The notes: generated by a model from the sequence alone, not told the origin. Counted from the first letter of the stretch, positions 44,490 through 52,792 are shown. The stretch: DNA of 64,000 bases from Bog-793 sp963823945 (GCA_963823945.1 CAWGNK010000003.1:248001-312000), one strand, 5' to 3'. Numbers and translations: made by a program.

Positions 44490-45863
44490 CTAGACGTGCG
44501 CCATGTTCGCGAAGCGCGCGTAGTTCGTGACGAAAGCGAGCTGCACCGCCCCGGTCGGGCCGTTGCGGTGCTTGGCGATGTGGATCTCCGCCGCGCCGCG
44601 GTCGGCCGAGTCCGGGTTGTAGATCTCGTCCCGGTAGATGAACATCACAACGTCGGCGTCCTGTTCGATGGCCCCCGACTCGCGCAGGTCGGCGAGCATC
44701 GGGCGCTTGTCGGCGCGGCTCTCGAGTCCGCGGGAGAGCTGGCTGAGCGCGACGACGGGGATCGCCAGCTCACGGGCGAGGATCTTCAGCCCCCGGCTGA
44801 TCTCGGAGATCTCGACCTGCCGGTTCTCGGCGTTCATGCGCCCGCTCATCAACTGCAGGTAGTCGACGACGACGAGGCCGAGGCCGCTGCGCGCCCGCAT
44901 GCGGCGCGCCTTGGCACGGATGTCCATCACTGTCACGTTCGGGTTGTCATCGATGTGGAGCGGTGCCCCACTGATCCGGCCGATCGCGCTCGAAATCTTC
45001 GGCCAGTCCGCCTCGAGCAGGCGGCCGTTGCGCATCCGGGTGGCATCGACACGCGCCTCGGCGCACAGGACGCGCTGGGCGATCTCGAGGTGGCTCATCT
45101 CCAGCGAGAAAAAGAGCACCGGTGTACCCAGCATCGCGGCGTTCGCCGCGAGCCCGAGAGCGAAAGCCGTCTTGCCCATCGACGGCCGGCCGCCGACGAC
45201 GACGAGGTTGGAGGGCTGCAGTCCCGAGAGATGCTCGTCCAGATCCTGGTAGCCCGTCGGCACCCCGGTGATCGTCTCGCCGCGCTCGTAGAGCTCCTCG
45301 AGGCGGTCCAGGCTGCGGCTGAGCAGGTCGTGCAGCGACACGATGCTGTCAGTCGAACGGCGCTGGGCGACGTCGAAGACCATCGCCTCCGCGCGGTCGA
45401 TCGCGTCGGGCACGTCCTCGGGCAGCCCGTAGCCGATCTCAGCGATCTCCTGGGCGACGCCGATCAGACGGCGCAACAGCGAGTTCTCCTCGACGATGCG
45501 GGCGTAGCGGCCGGCGCTCGAGATCGCCGGGGTGTTCGACTGCAGCGACCCCAGCATCGCCGCCCCGCCGATCTCCTCCAACGTCCCCGCGCGCCGCAGC
45601 TCCTCGGCGACGGTGACGGCATCGGCGGGCTCACCCTGGCCGAAGAGCGACGTGATCGCGGCGTAGATCTGCGCGTGCGACGGCTTGTAGAAGTCGGCGG
45701 GCGAGCACCTCTCGATCGCGGTCGTGATCGCGTCCCGCGAAAGCAGCATCGCGCCGAGCAGCGACTCCTCGGCCTCGAGGTTGTGCGGCGGGATGCGGCC
45801 GACCGGTGCCGGCCCCACGGCTTGACGCCGGAGTCGTCTTGCCTCTTCGAGGGGTTGCACCAT
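44490..45863 (-). CDS. dnaB: Replicative DNA helicase DnaB
   Basis: 457 aa from ATG at 45863; GTG codons at 45869 and 45875 are possible alternatives and the longer frame to 45989 is not supported. The N-terminal domain begins PPHNLEAEESLLGAML. The RecA-like motor has Walker A GGRPSMGKTAF, the Walker B region LGLVVVDYLQLM, and SQLSRGLE. Unlike the M. tuberculosis protein there is no intein. It unwinds DNA ahead of the replisome and lies next to the rpsF-rplI operon as in many actinobacteria. Confidence 0.96.
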   Translation of the reverse strand: MVQPLEEARRLRRQAVGPAPVGRIPPHNLEAEESLLGAMLLSRDAITTAIERCSPADFYKPSHAQIYAAITSLFGQGEPADAVTVAEELRRAGTLEEIGGAAMLGSLQSNTPAISSAGRYARIVEENSLLRRLIGVAQEIAEIGYGLPEDVPDAIDRAEAMVFDVAQRRSTDSIVSLHDLLSRSLDRLEELYERGETITGVPTGYQDLDEHLSGLQPSNLVVVGGRPSMGKTAFALGLAANAAMLGTPVLFFSLEMSHLEIAQRVLCAEARVDATRMRNGRLLEADWPKISSAIGRISGAPLHIDDNPNVTVMDIRAKARRMRARSGLGLVVVDYLQLMSGRMNAENRQVEISEISRGLKILARELAIPVVALSQLSRGLESRADKRPMLADLRESGAIEQDADVVMFIYRDEIYNPDSADRGAAEIHIAKHRNGPTGAVQLAFVTNYARFANMAHV

Positions 45864-46096
45864 GGTCACGTTCACACTGCACCCAGGCGGCTGCGAATCG
45901 ATAGACGCACATCCTCGGGATAACCCCACCGATAATGCTGTGCGTTTCCGGTGGAGTACCGCAGCGGTCCTGTGGGTAGGACGAACCACTGCCGTCTGAT
46001 GCGCGCGCCGAACCTCACGTCCACACGCCGAACCGTACGGCGCGGGTGTCTCAGACGAGCTGGTGAGGAGCTGTTCTGCCCGCTCGGGAGGAGCGC

Positions 46097-46540
46097 CTAG
46101 CTGACGACCTCGACCGTCAGCACGAACTCGACCTCCGGGTGGAGGTGGACACCGACCTCGTGTGTCCCCACCGACTTGATCGGCTCGTGGACGATGAGCT
46201 TGTGCCTGTCGAGGACGACCGAAGTCTGTGCCTCGACGGCGGCGACGATCTCCGCCGGCGTCACCGACCCGAACAGCCGGCCCGCCTTCCCGGCGTGCGC
46301 GTGGACAGTGATGACGACCGGGACGAGCTGCTGCGCCACCGCCTCGGCGGCCTCGCGGGCTTGCTGGTCGGCGATGTCGCGAGCACGGCGCATCGCGGTG
46401 GCCTGCGTCGCGATGTGGCGCGTCGCGACGATCGCCCGGCCCGAGGGAAGAAGGAAGTTCCGCGCGTGCCCGTCGCTCACCTCGACGACGTCACCACGTT
46501 TGCCGACGCCGTCGATATCGGCCCGCAGGACGATCTTCAC
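46097..46540 (-). CDS. rplI: 50S ribosomal protein L9
   Basis: 147 aa, the usual length. The N-terminal domain reads MKIVLRADIDGVGKRGDVVEV and DGHARNFLLPSGRA, followed by a long connecting helix and the C-terminal rRNA-binding domain. The start is GTG, overlapping the rpsR stop as GTGA. It ends the rpsF-ssb-rpsR-rplI operon. Confidence 0.96.
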   Translation of the reverse strand: MKIVLRADIDGVGKRGDVVEVSDGHARNFLLPSGRAIVATRHIATQATAMRRARDIADQQAREAAEAVAQQLVPVVITVHAHAGKAGRLFGSVTPAEIVAAVEAQTSVVLDRHKLIVHEPIKSVGTHEVGVHLHPEVEFVLTVEVVS

Positions 46541-47004
46541 TCGGGACTCTCCGATCCGGCCGCCTCGGGACCACCCGCGACCTCGTCGGCCACGAGATCA
46601 AGCTCGACCTCGACCTCGGGCACGGCCTCAGACTCGACGACCGCCACGGCCGCCGGGCGTTCCTGTGGCCTCGAGAACCCAGGTCCCCGGCCACCGCCGC
46701 GGCCACCGCCCCGTCCGCCGGGGCGTTCGCTCGTCGTCCGCTGCGTATACGGGAGCAACGCGAGCTCCCGCGACAGCTTGATCGCAGTCGCGACATCGCG
46801 CTGGTGCTGGGCGCAGTTGCCCGACACCCGCCGGGCACGGATCTTGCCGCGGTCGGACATGAACTTGCGCAGCAGGTTCATGTCCTTGTAGTCGACGTAC
46901 TCGATCCGGTTCTTGCAGAAGATGCAGACCTTCTTCTTCGTCCGCCGGCCGTTGTCCTTCGGCACGCGACGCGTCGAGCGTTCCCGATCGTTGTTCCTCG
47001 CCAT
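46537..47004 (-). CDS. rpsR: 30S ribosomal protein S18 with a C-terminal extension
   Basis: 155 aa, about twice the usual length of S18. Residues 1-95 are a normal zinc-type S18 with Cys27, Cys30, Cys64 and His67 as likely ligands and the LLPYT ending. Residues 96-110 are Gly/Arg-rich (RGG-like), and 118-155 are acidic. The extra part is in frame and ends at the coupled GTGA overlap with rplI, so it is not an assembly run-through. S18 binds S6 on the platform of the small subunit. Confidence 0.94.
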   Translation of the reverse strand: MARNNDRERSTRRVPKDNGRRTKKKVCIFCKNRIEYVDYKDMNLLRKFMSDRGKIRARRVSGNCAQHQRDVATAIKLSRELALLPYTQRTTSERPGGRGGGRGGGRGPGFSRPQERPAAVAVVESEAVPEVEVELDLVADEVAGGPEAAGSESPE

Positions 47005-47468
47005 CAGAAGGGCTCCTCGTCCTCACCGGCGACGGGTTCGTTCGGCACGGCGCGGGCCTGCCTCGGGGCACCACCGGCGGGCCTCGCCTCCCCGGCGGGA
47101 CCGCGCCGTTCGTTCTTCACGATCTGCGCCGTCGCCCAGCGCAGGCTCGGGCCAAGTTCATCGGCGATGACCTCGATCTTCGTCCGCTTGTCGCCGTCCG
47201 GGGTCTCCCAGGACCGCTGCTCAAGCCGGCCAGTGACGATCACGCGGGCCCCCTTCACGAGCGACTCGCTGACGTTCTCGGCCATCTCCCGCCAGCAGAC
47301 GACGTCGAAGAACGAGGTCGCCTCCTCCCACTCCTGGGTCTGGCGGTTCTGCCAGCGCCGGTTGACCGCCAGCCCGAAGCTCGCAGTCGCCTGTCCGGCC
47401 GGGGTGAAGCGCAGCTCCGGATCCCTCGTCACGTTCCCGACGAGCACGACCGTGTTGCCGTTCGCCAT
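47004..47468 (-). CDS. ssb: Single-stranded DNA-binding protein
   Basis: 154 aa. The OB fold (about 1-115) contains NTVVLVGNVTRDPELRFT and FFDVVCWREMAENV, followed by a flexible Gly/Pro/Arg linker and the acidic C-terminal tip EDEEPF that recruits partner proteins. It lies between rpsF and rpsR, the standard bacterial arrangement, sharing one base with the rpsR start. Confidence 0.96.
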   Translation of the reverse strand: MANGNTVVLVGNVTRDPELRFTPAGQATASFGLAVNRRWQNRQTQEWEEATSFFDVVCWREMAENVSESLVKGARVIVTGRLEQRSWETPDGDKRTKIEVIADELGPSLRWATAQIVKNERRGPAGEARPAGGAPRQARAVPNEPVAGEDEEPF

Positions 47469-47489
47469 CTTTGGTCTCCGTCTTCTCTA

Positions 47490-47831
47490 CTAGCTCGCCT
47501 GAGCGTCACTCGGGGCTTCGCCGACATGCGCGCGGCCAGCCAGCTTCTCGGGCTGGCGGATGATCCGGTGGCGCAGCACCTCGTCGGCGAGCGTGAGCAT
47601 CCGGTCGACCTCGGCCATCGCCGCCGGATCGGCGACGACCTCGATGAAGAGGTAGAAGCCTTCGGTCTTGTGCTTCAGCTCGTAGGCGAAGGTCCGGCGG
47701 CCCCAGCGGTCGATGCGACCCACGGATCCACCGTGCGAGCGCACGAGTTCGGCGACACGGTCGGTCGTCGCCCGGATGTCGTTCTCATCTAGGCCGACAT
47801 CGAAGATGACGGCGATTTCGTAGGGCCGCAG
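47490..47831 (-). CDS. rpsF: 30S ribosomal protein S6, apparently starting at CTG
   Basis: 113 aa if translation starts at CTG (47831-47829). The encoded N-terminus LRPYEIAVIFDVGLDE matches the universal S6 N-terminus (MRPYE...), and the frame is open into the conserved GRIDRWGRRTFAYELKHKTEGFY core. An in-frame TGA lies three codons upstream of the CTG, and no ATG, GTG or TTG occurs before the GTG at 47744, which would remove the first beta strand and helix. GGAGGTGA sits at ideal spacing from the CTG. It is the first gene of the rpsF-ssb-rpsR-rplI operon. Confidence 0.9.
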   Translation of the reverse strand: MRPYEIAVIFDVGLDENDIRATTDRVAELVRSHGGSVGRIDRWGRRTFAYELKHKTEGFYLFIEVVADPAAMAEVDRMLTLADEVLRHRIIRQPEKLAGRAHVGEAPSDAQAS

Positions 47832-47837
47832 GGCGGC

Positions 47838-47892
47838 TCACCTCCTCCGGACCCGGCGTCGTTGACGGCCGGGGCCCCGGTCGCACCGGGGC
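47838..47892 (-). promoter_or_regulatory. rpsF leader with two stacked hairpins (candidate S6:S18 autoregulatory element)
   Basis: Immediately upstream of the GGAGG ribosome binding site are two adjacent stems. At 47852-47873 CCCGGC/GCCGGG is extended by GTC/GAC with a single bulged base and a three-base loop. At 47874-47892 GCCCCGGT/ACCGGGGC has a three-base loop. An mRNA element bound by the S6:S18 complex is known upstream of rpsF in many bacteria; equivalence here is an inference. Confidence 0.5.
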
Positions 47893-48010
47893 AGGGGTGA
47901 ATATGACCTCGTCATCGTAGCCGAAGACTCCTGATCGTCCGCCGGGCCCAACGAGTGTCGATTCTGGCCGCCGGCAGTATCGCTTCACCTACCGGCCAAG
48001 CCCGCGCCGC

Positions 48011-48862
48011 TCAGCCCTCGGGACCGACCCCGAGCTTGCGCCGCAGATCTGCCGAGGCGTGGTACGTCTCGGCGGCCGACGGGTAGTCGCCCGACCGGAC
48101 GTCCGCGGCGAACCGCGCGATCGCCTCGCGCGAAGCCGTGGCCAGGTCGGCGTAGCGGCGCACGAACTTCGGGGGCCGCCCCGTGGAGAGCCCGAGGAGA
48201 TCGTGCAGCACGAGCACCTGGCCGTCGCAGTCCGGGCCCGCGCCGATCCCGATCGTCGGGACCGGAATGGTCGCGGTCACCCGCGACGCCACGAGGTCGG
48301 GGACGCCCTCGAGCACGAGGGCGAAGCATCCCGCCCTGACGAGCGCCTGCGCGTCGAGTTCGAGCTCGCCGGCCGCCTCGGCGTCCTTGCCCTGGACGAC
48401 GAACCCGCCCAGCGCGTGGACCGACTGCGGCGTGAGCCCGAGGTGCCCCATCACTGGGATCTCGGCGTCGAGGATCGCGCGAACGGCCGGGATCCGGCGC
48501 CGTCCGCCCTCGAGCTTCACGGCCTGCGCGCCGGCCCGCACGAGGGCGGCCGCGTTCCGCACGGTGTCCGCGGGATCGACGTGGTAGCTCATCCAGGGCA
48601 TGTCGCCGACGATGAGGGCGCCCGGCTTCGCGCGGGCGACGGCACCGACGTGGTGGACCATCTGGCCCAGGTCGACGCCAAGGGAGTTCTCGTAGCCGAG
48701 GACGTTGTTGCCGACGGAATCGCCGACGAGGATGATGTCGACCCCCGCCTCGTCGACGATCCTTGCGAACGGGGTGTCGTAAGCGGTCACCATGACGAGC
48801 GGGGGAGCGCCCCGGGCCCGCTTACGGGCCGCGACTTCCGGGACTGACACGGGATCTCGCAT
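48011..48862 (-). CDS. panB: 3-methyl-2-oxobutanoate hydroxymethyltransferase PanB
   Basis: 283 aa TIM-barrel enzyme making ketopantoate, the first committed step to pantothenate and CoA. Signatures visible are MVTAYDTPFARIVDEAG, ILVGDSVGNNVLGY, VKLEGG, GHLGLTPQSVHALGGF and the catalytic-loop LEGVP. ATG at 48862. It is inserted between rpsF and the DUF5318 gene, where mycobacteria have ponA1. Confidence 0.95.
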   Translation of the reverse strand: MRDPVSVPEVAARKRARGAPPLVMVTAYDTPFARIVDEAGVDIILVGDSVGNNVLGYENSLGVDLGQMVHHVGAVARAKPGALIVGDMPWMSYHVDPADTVRNAAALVRAGAQAVKLEGGRRRIPAVRAILDAEIPVMGHLGLTPQSVHALGGFVVQGKDAEAAGELELDAQALVRAGCFALVLEGVPDLVASRVTATIPVPTIGIGAGPDCDGQVLVLHDLLGLSTGRPPKFVRRYADLATASREAIARFAADVRSGDYPSAAETYHASADLRRKLGVGPEG

Positions 48863-48929
48863 CTCGACCTCCTGCCGTCCAGCGCACTCGGCTGCCGGCG
48901 ACGGTCCCAGGGTACCCGGGTGTCACGAG

Positions 48930-48952
48930 CCCGAATCGCACCTCTTCGGGCG
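48930..48952. terminator. 7-bp inverted repeat after the DUF5318 gene
   Basis: GCCCGAA and TTCGGGC enclose nine bases just beyond the 3' end of the DUF5318 gene and upstream of panB, both on the minus strand. It could be a weak terminator or a panB leader structure; no T tract follows. Confidence 0.3.
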
Positions 48953-48957
48953 CGGGA

Positions 48958-49374
48958 TCAGGTAAAGGGTCTCGTTCTCGCCCGCGCGGCGGTGAACATC
49001 CGGACGAGGTGGTTCCACGAGCATTCCGTGCAGACTTCGACGATATAGAAGGTGACATCGTCGCGGCTGCGCGCGAGCACGCGCATCTCGGCGTCCATCT
49101 CGAGCGCCCTGCCACTCGAGGGTAGGCGGGGGCCGAAGGCGAAGGCGACGTGCACGAGCTTGGCCGCTTCACAGATCGGGCAGTCGACCGCGGTCACCCG
49201 GCCGAGGTTGTTCGCGACGCGCATCAGCTCCGGCTGCGCATCGCAGACCTCGAGACGGGAGACCCGACCCCGCTGGTACTCGCGGACCACCGCGTCCCGG
49301 GCGAGCCGGTACTCGATCTGTCCGAGGCCCGTCGGCGCGAGACCTCGGGCGAAGGACTCGGGCTCCGGTCGCAC
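48958..49374 (-). CDS. DUF5318 family protein with two CxxC pairs
   Basis: 138 aa soluble protein. CPIC (near residue 66) and CTEC (near residue 115) form a probable zinc-binding site. The C-terminal half ends WNHLVRMFTA. An equivalent protein lies beside padR and ino1 in mycobacteria (Rv0049 position). Its function is not known. It is divergent from padR across a 127-base region that contains a clear palindrome. Confidence 0.8.
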   Translation of the reverse strand: MRPEPESFARGLAPTGLGQIEYRLARDAVVREYQRGRVSRLEVCDAQPELMRVANNLGRVTAVDCPICEAAKLVHVAFAFGPRLPSSGRALEMDAEMRVLARSRDDVTFYIVEVCTECSWNHLVRMFTAARARTRPFT

Positions 49375-49460
49375 GGCGACAGGCTACCCGTACTCCTGAC
49401 GGGCCCACCGCCTCGTCCCGCGCCACGGGTCTGGGCAGGCCGGGTGCCGTCGTCATGAAA

Positions 49461-49495
49461 TCGACATATCGAGTCGATACATCGACTGCTACGAT
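49461..49495 (+). promoter_or_regulatory. padR operator palindrome and leaderless promoter
   Basis: A 25-base palindrome centred on 49473 has TATCGA/TCGATA inner arms and TCGA/TCGA outer arms, symmetric at 10 of 12 pairs. It is followed by TACGAT (49490-49495), six bases before the padR GTG. The palindrome would cover the -35 region, as expected for an autorepressor. Confidence 0.6.
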
Positions 49496-49501
49496 CGCCC
49501 G

Positions 49502-50272
49502 GTGCTCGAACTCGCGATCCTCGGCCTGCTCAAGGAGCGGTCGATGCACGGCTACGACATCCGCAAGTCGTTGCGCGAGGACTTCGGCGTGCTCTCGAAC
49601 CTATCCTTCGGCTCGCTGTACCCGGCGCTCGCCCGCCTTGAGGCCTCCGAGGCCGTGCGGGCCATCGAACCGCTGCCACCGTTGCGCCGGGGCAGGCGTC
49701 CCGAGGACGAGATGCCGCTCACCGGTTCGCTGACCGGCGAACGCGCCGCCCTCGTCGCCCGCCGGGCGACCGCGAAGGCGGCAATCGCGCTCGGCGGCCG
49801 CAGCACCCGGGCCCGCAAGGTCTACGAGATCACGCCGCACGGCGAGGAGGTCTTCGAGCAACTGCTCGAGTCGGCAGACGACCAGGGCCGGGATCCCCGG
49901 GGATTCTCGCTCCGGCTCGCCTTCGCCCGGCACCTCACGCCGCAGGCTCGCGTCAGGCTGCTCGAGAAGCGGCGCGGCCAGCTCATCGACCGCCTGCAGC
50001 GCGGTGAGTGGTCGATGCGGCGTCGGACAAGGCCGATGGACGAGTACGAGCATTCGATCGCCGAGCACGCCCAGGAGACGATCGCCAACGATCTCGCGTG
50101 GGTCGAGCGGCTGCTCGACCGGGAGCGGGCGGCACTCGACCGCTCTGTGCGCGACACGACGGCGCCGGAACCCGGCGCGCTCCAGCCGCCGGTGGCGGCG
50201 ACGAAGGACCTCAGCGGAATCCCCGCCCACGTCGGAGCGGGATCCGCGCCGGACACAAGGCAAAGGCCATGA
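49502..50272 (+). CDS. PadR-family transcriptional regulator
   Basis: 256 aa. The N-terminal winged helix has LAILGLLKERSMHGYDI and LSFGSLYPALARLEA, the PadR hallmark. The usual YxITxxG element appears late (YEITPHGEEVF) because about 50 Arg/Ala-rich residues are inserted in the wing. A PadR C-terminal four-helix domain (Vir_act_alpha_C type) and a disordered tail follow. A homologue precedes ino1 in mycobacteria, so control of inositol synthesis is plausible. ino1 starts 17 bases downstream. Confidence 0.9.
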   Translation: MLELAILGLLKERSMHGYDIRKSLREDFGVLSNLSFGSLYPALARLEASEAVRAIEPLPPLRRGRRPEDEMPLTGSLTGERAALVARRATAKAAIALGGRSTRARKVYEITPHGEEVFEQLLESADDQGRDPRGFSLRLAFARHLTPQARVRLLEKRRGQLIDRLQRGEWSMRRRTRPMDEYEHSIAEHAQETIANDLAWVERLLDRERAALDRSVRDTTAPEPGALQPPVAATKDLSGIPAHVGAGSAPDTRQRP

Positions 50273-50288
50273 GACGAAGGGAACGGTC

Positions 50289-51371
50289 ATGACCCGCACG
50301 GAGGGAAGGATCAAGCTCGCCATCGCCGGGGTCGGCAACTGTGCGAGTTCGCTCATCCAGGGCGTCGAGTACTACCGGAACGCGAGCGCCGACGAGACCG
50401 TTCCCGGCCTCATGCACGTCTCGCTCGGTGGTTACCACGTGGGGGACATCGACTTCGTCGCGGCCTTCGACGTCGACGCCCAGAAGGTCGGCCTTGACCT
50501 CAGCAAGGCGATCCAGTCCGGCCAGAACAACACGATCCGCTTCTGCGACGTGCCGGCGGTCGGCGTCACCGTCGACCGGGGCCCGACCCTCGACGGGCTC
50601 GGCAAGTACTACCGCGAGGTCGTCGAGGAGTCACCAGCTCCGCCCGTCGACGTCGTCGACGTGCTGCGGCGCAGTGGCGCCGAGGTCCTCGTCGCCTACC
50701 TCCCGGTGGGATCGGAGCACGCCCAGAAGCACTACGCCTCGGCCGCAATGGAAGCCGGAGTCGCCTTTGTGAACGCGATCCCGGTCTTCATCGCGAGCGA
50801 CCCCGTCTGGGCGGCCCGCTTCGAGAAGGCCGGTGTGCCGATCATCGGCGACGACGTGAAGAGCCAGGTCGGATCCACGATCATCCACCGTGTCCTCACG
50901 CGCCTTTTCGAGGACCGCGGGACGGTGCTCGACCGGACCTACCAGCTGAACTTCGGCGGCAACATGGACTTCAAGAACATGCTCGAACGCGAGCGGCTCG
51001 AGTCGAAGAGGATCTCGAAGACCCGCGCCGTCACGAGCCAGCTCGACCACCGGATGGAGGCGGACGACATCCACATCGGCCCGTCGGACCACGTCCCGTG
51101 GCTCGAGGACCGCAAGTGGGCCTACGTCCGGCTCGAGGGACGGAACTTCGGCGACGTGCCCCTCAACGTCGAGCTGAAGCTCGAGGTCTGGGACTCGCCG
51201 AACTCGGCGGGCGTCATCATCGACGCCGTCCGCTGCGCTCGTCTCGGTCTCGACCGCGGCCTTGCCGGGCCGCTCATCGGCCCGTCGTCGTACTTCATGA
51301 AGTCACCGCCCGTGCAGTACCACGACAACGAGGCGTACGACCTCGTCGAGCGGTTCGCGGCGGGCGACTGA
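50289..51371 (+). CDS. ino1: Inositol-3-phosphate synthase Ino1
   Basis: 360 aa from ATG at 50289 with GAAGGG upstream; the frame extends back through padR but that part is a shadow. The NAD-binding motif is GVGNCASSLIQG, and the active-site stretch GDDVKSQVGSTI and NFGGNMDF are typical of the actinobacterial form. It converts glucose-6-phosphate to inositol-3-phosphate, the precursor of phosphatidylinositol lipids and mycothiol, which supports the actinobacterial assignment. Confidence 0.96.
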   Translation: MTRTEGRIKLAIAGVGNCASSLIQGVEYYRNASADETVPGLMHVSLGGYHVGDIDFVAAFDVDAQKVGLDLSKAIQSGQNNTIRFCDVPAVGVTVDRGPTLDGLGKYYREVVEESPAPPVDVVDVLRRSGAEVLVAYLPVGSEHAQKHYASAAMEAGVAFVNAIPVFIASDPVWAARFEKAGVPIIGDDVKSQVGSTIIHRVLTRLFEDRGTVLDRTYQLNFGGNMDFKNMLERERLESKRISKTRAVTSQLDHRMEADDIHIGPSDHVPWLEDRKWAYVRLEGRNFGDVPLNVELKLEVWDSPNSAGVIIDAVRCARLGLDRGLAGPLIGPSSYFMKSPPVQYHDNEAYDLVERFAAGD

Positions 51372-51380
51372 GCGAGGACC

Positions 51381-52784
51381 TCAGCCCGGCCGGGAACGCT
51401 CCGCCTCCCACCAGGCGTCGAGTCGCCGCCCGGCCTCCTTCTCACCTATGAGACCCTCGTCCAGCCGGATGTCGAGGAGGAACTGCAGCGCCCGGCCGAC
51501 CGCCCTGCCCGGCGGGATCCCGAGACGCGCCATGACGGCGTCGCCGTCGAGTTCGGGGCGGATCGCGTCGAGCGCCTCGCGCTCGGCAAGCTCGGCGAGA
51601 CGCCTCTCGAGCTCGTCGACGCCACGCTCCAGCTCGCGAGCGCGTTCGGCGTTGCGTGTCGTGCAGTCCGCCCGCGTCAGCTCGTTCAGCGGCGTGAGCA
51701 AGGGCCCCGCGTCCCGCGCGTAGCGGCGCAGCGCCGAATCGGTCCAGCCCATCTGGTAGGTGTGAAACCGCAGGTGCAGCTCGATGAGCCGGCAGATGTC
51801 GTCGATCTCGCCGGTCGGGTAGCGCAAAGCGGCGAGGCGTTGCCGGGCGAGGCGCGCGCCGACGATGTCGTGGTGGTGGAACGAGACCCCGTCGGGCCCG
51901 ATCGCCCTCGTCCGGGGCTTGCCGATGTCGTGCAGCAACGCCGCGAGCCGGAGGATCTTGTCTGGCCGGGTCCGGCCGACAACGGCGATCGTGTGCGCCA
52001 GCACGTCCTTGTGGCGGTGGACCGCGTCCTGCTCCAGCGCGAGCGCCGGAATCTCGGGCAGGAACTCTGCCGCCAGGCCCGTCTCCACGATGAACCACAG
52101 CCCCGCCTCGGGTTCCGGCAACACGATGAGCCGGTTGAGCTCGTCGCGGATGCGCTCCGCCGAGACGATCGACAACCGCTCATGCAGCGCGACCACCGCT
52201 GCCACCAGCTCCTCTGCCGGCTCGAGCGCGTAGCCGGCGAGGAAACGGGCGGCGCGCAGCATGCGCAGCGGGTCGTCCGAGAACGACACCGTCGGGTCGA
52301 GAGGAGTGCGCAATCTCCTCGCCGCGAGGTCCCCGAGGCCGTCGTACGGGTCGATGAGCTCGACCGCGGGGAGCGCGAGCGCCATCGCGTTGACCGTGAA
52401 GTCCCGCCGCGAAAGGTCGGCGCCGATGTCGTCGCCGAACTGCACGTCGGGTTTGCGCGACTCGGGAAGGTAAGCCTCGGCCCGGTGCGTCGTGATCTCG
52501 AAACGCCGGCCCGCGCGCCGGCAGCCGATCGTGCCGAAGCGCTTGCCCTGCAGCCAGACGGCTTCGGCCCACCCCCCGACGAGCGACTCGATCTCGTCGG
52601 GGAGGGCGTCGGTCGTGAGGTCGATGTCGGCGTCCCGTCCGAAGGGCTCACCTCCCCCGGGGGGACCGACGACGGCGTCCCGAACGGTCCCGCCCACGAT
52701 GTAGATGCGCTTGCCGGCCGCGACAAACCGGGCGGTGAGCTCCGCCGTCTCCTCGACGACGGGACGCACGCGTTCGGGGATCAC
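51381..52784 (-). CDS. pcnA: CCA-adding tRNA nucleotidyltransferase / PcnA family, with HD domain
   Basis: 467 aa from GTG at 52784. The class II nucleotidyltransferase head has YIVGGTVRD (residues 28-36) and the catalytic carboxylates in DADIDLTT (51-58). RRDFTVNAMAL and DDPLRMLRAARF follow, and a C-terminal HD domain contains LLHDIGKPR. It adds or repairs tRNA CCA ends, consistent with both tRNA genes here lacking encoded CCA. Divergent from the DUF6049-murJ operon as in mycobacteria, but the intervening mutT4 is absent. Confidence 0.93.
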   Translation of the reverse strand: MIPERVRPVVEETAELTARFVAAGKRIYIVGGTVRDAVVGPPGGGEPFGRDADIDLTTDALPDEIESLVGGWAEAVWLQGKRFGTIGCRRAGRRFEITTHRAEAYLPESRKPDVQFGDDIGADLSRRDFTVNAMALALPAVELIDPYDGLGDLAARRLRTPLDPTVSFSDDPLRMLRAARFLAGYALEPAEELVAAVVALHERLSIVSAERIRDELNRLIVLPEPEAGLWFIVETGLAAEFLPEIPALALEQDAVHRHKDVLAHTIAVVGRTRPDKILRLAALLHDIGKPRTRAIGPDGVSFHHHDIVGARLARQRLAALRYPTGEIDDICRLIELHLRFHTYQMGWTDSALRRYARDAGPLLTPLNELTRADCTTRNAERARELERGVDELERRLAELAEREALDAIRPELDGDAVMARLGIPPGRAVGRALQFLLDIRLDEGLIGEKEAGRRLDAWWEAERSRPG

Positions 52785-52792
52785 GGCTCGTG

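Noticed and set aside
44490..45863. Intein in DnaB, as in M. tuberculosis, with the LAGLIDADG motif as part of it
   Set aside because: DnaB is 457 aa with uninterrupted motifs; the LAGLIDADG-like gene is 17 kb away.
47490..47744. 84-residue S6 starting at GTG 47744
   Set aside because: It removes the conserved RPYEI strand and first helix although the upstream frame encodes them perfectly.
50004..50288. Longer Ino1 start inside padR
   Set aside because: The conserved family N-terminus begins at ATG 50289 with its own ribosome binding site.
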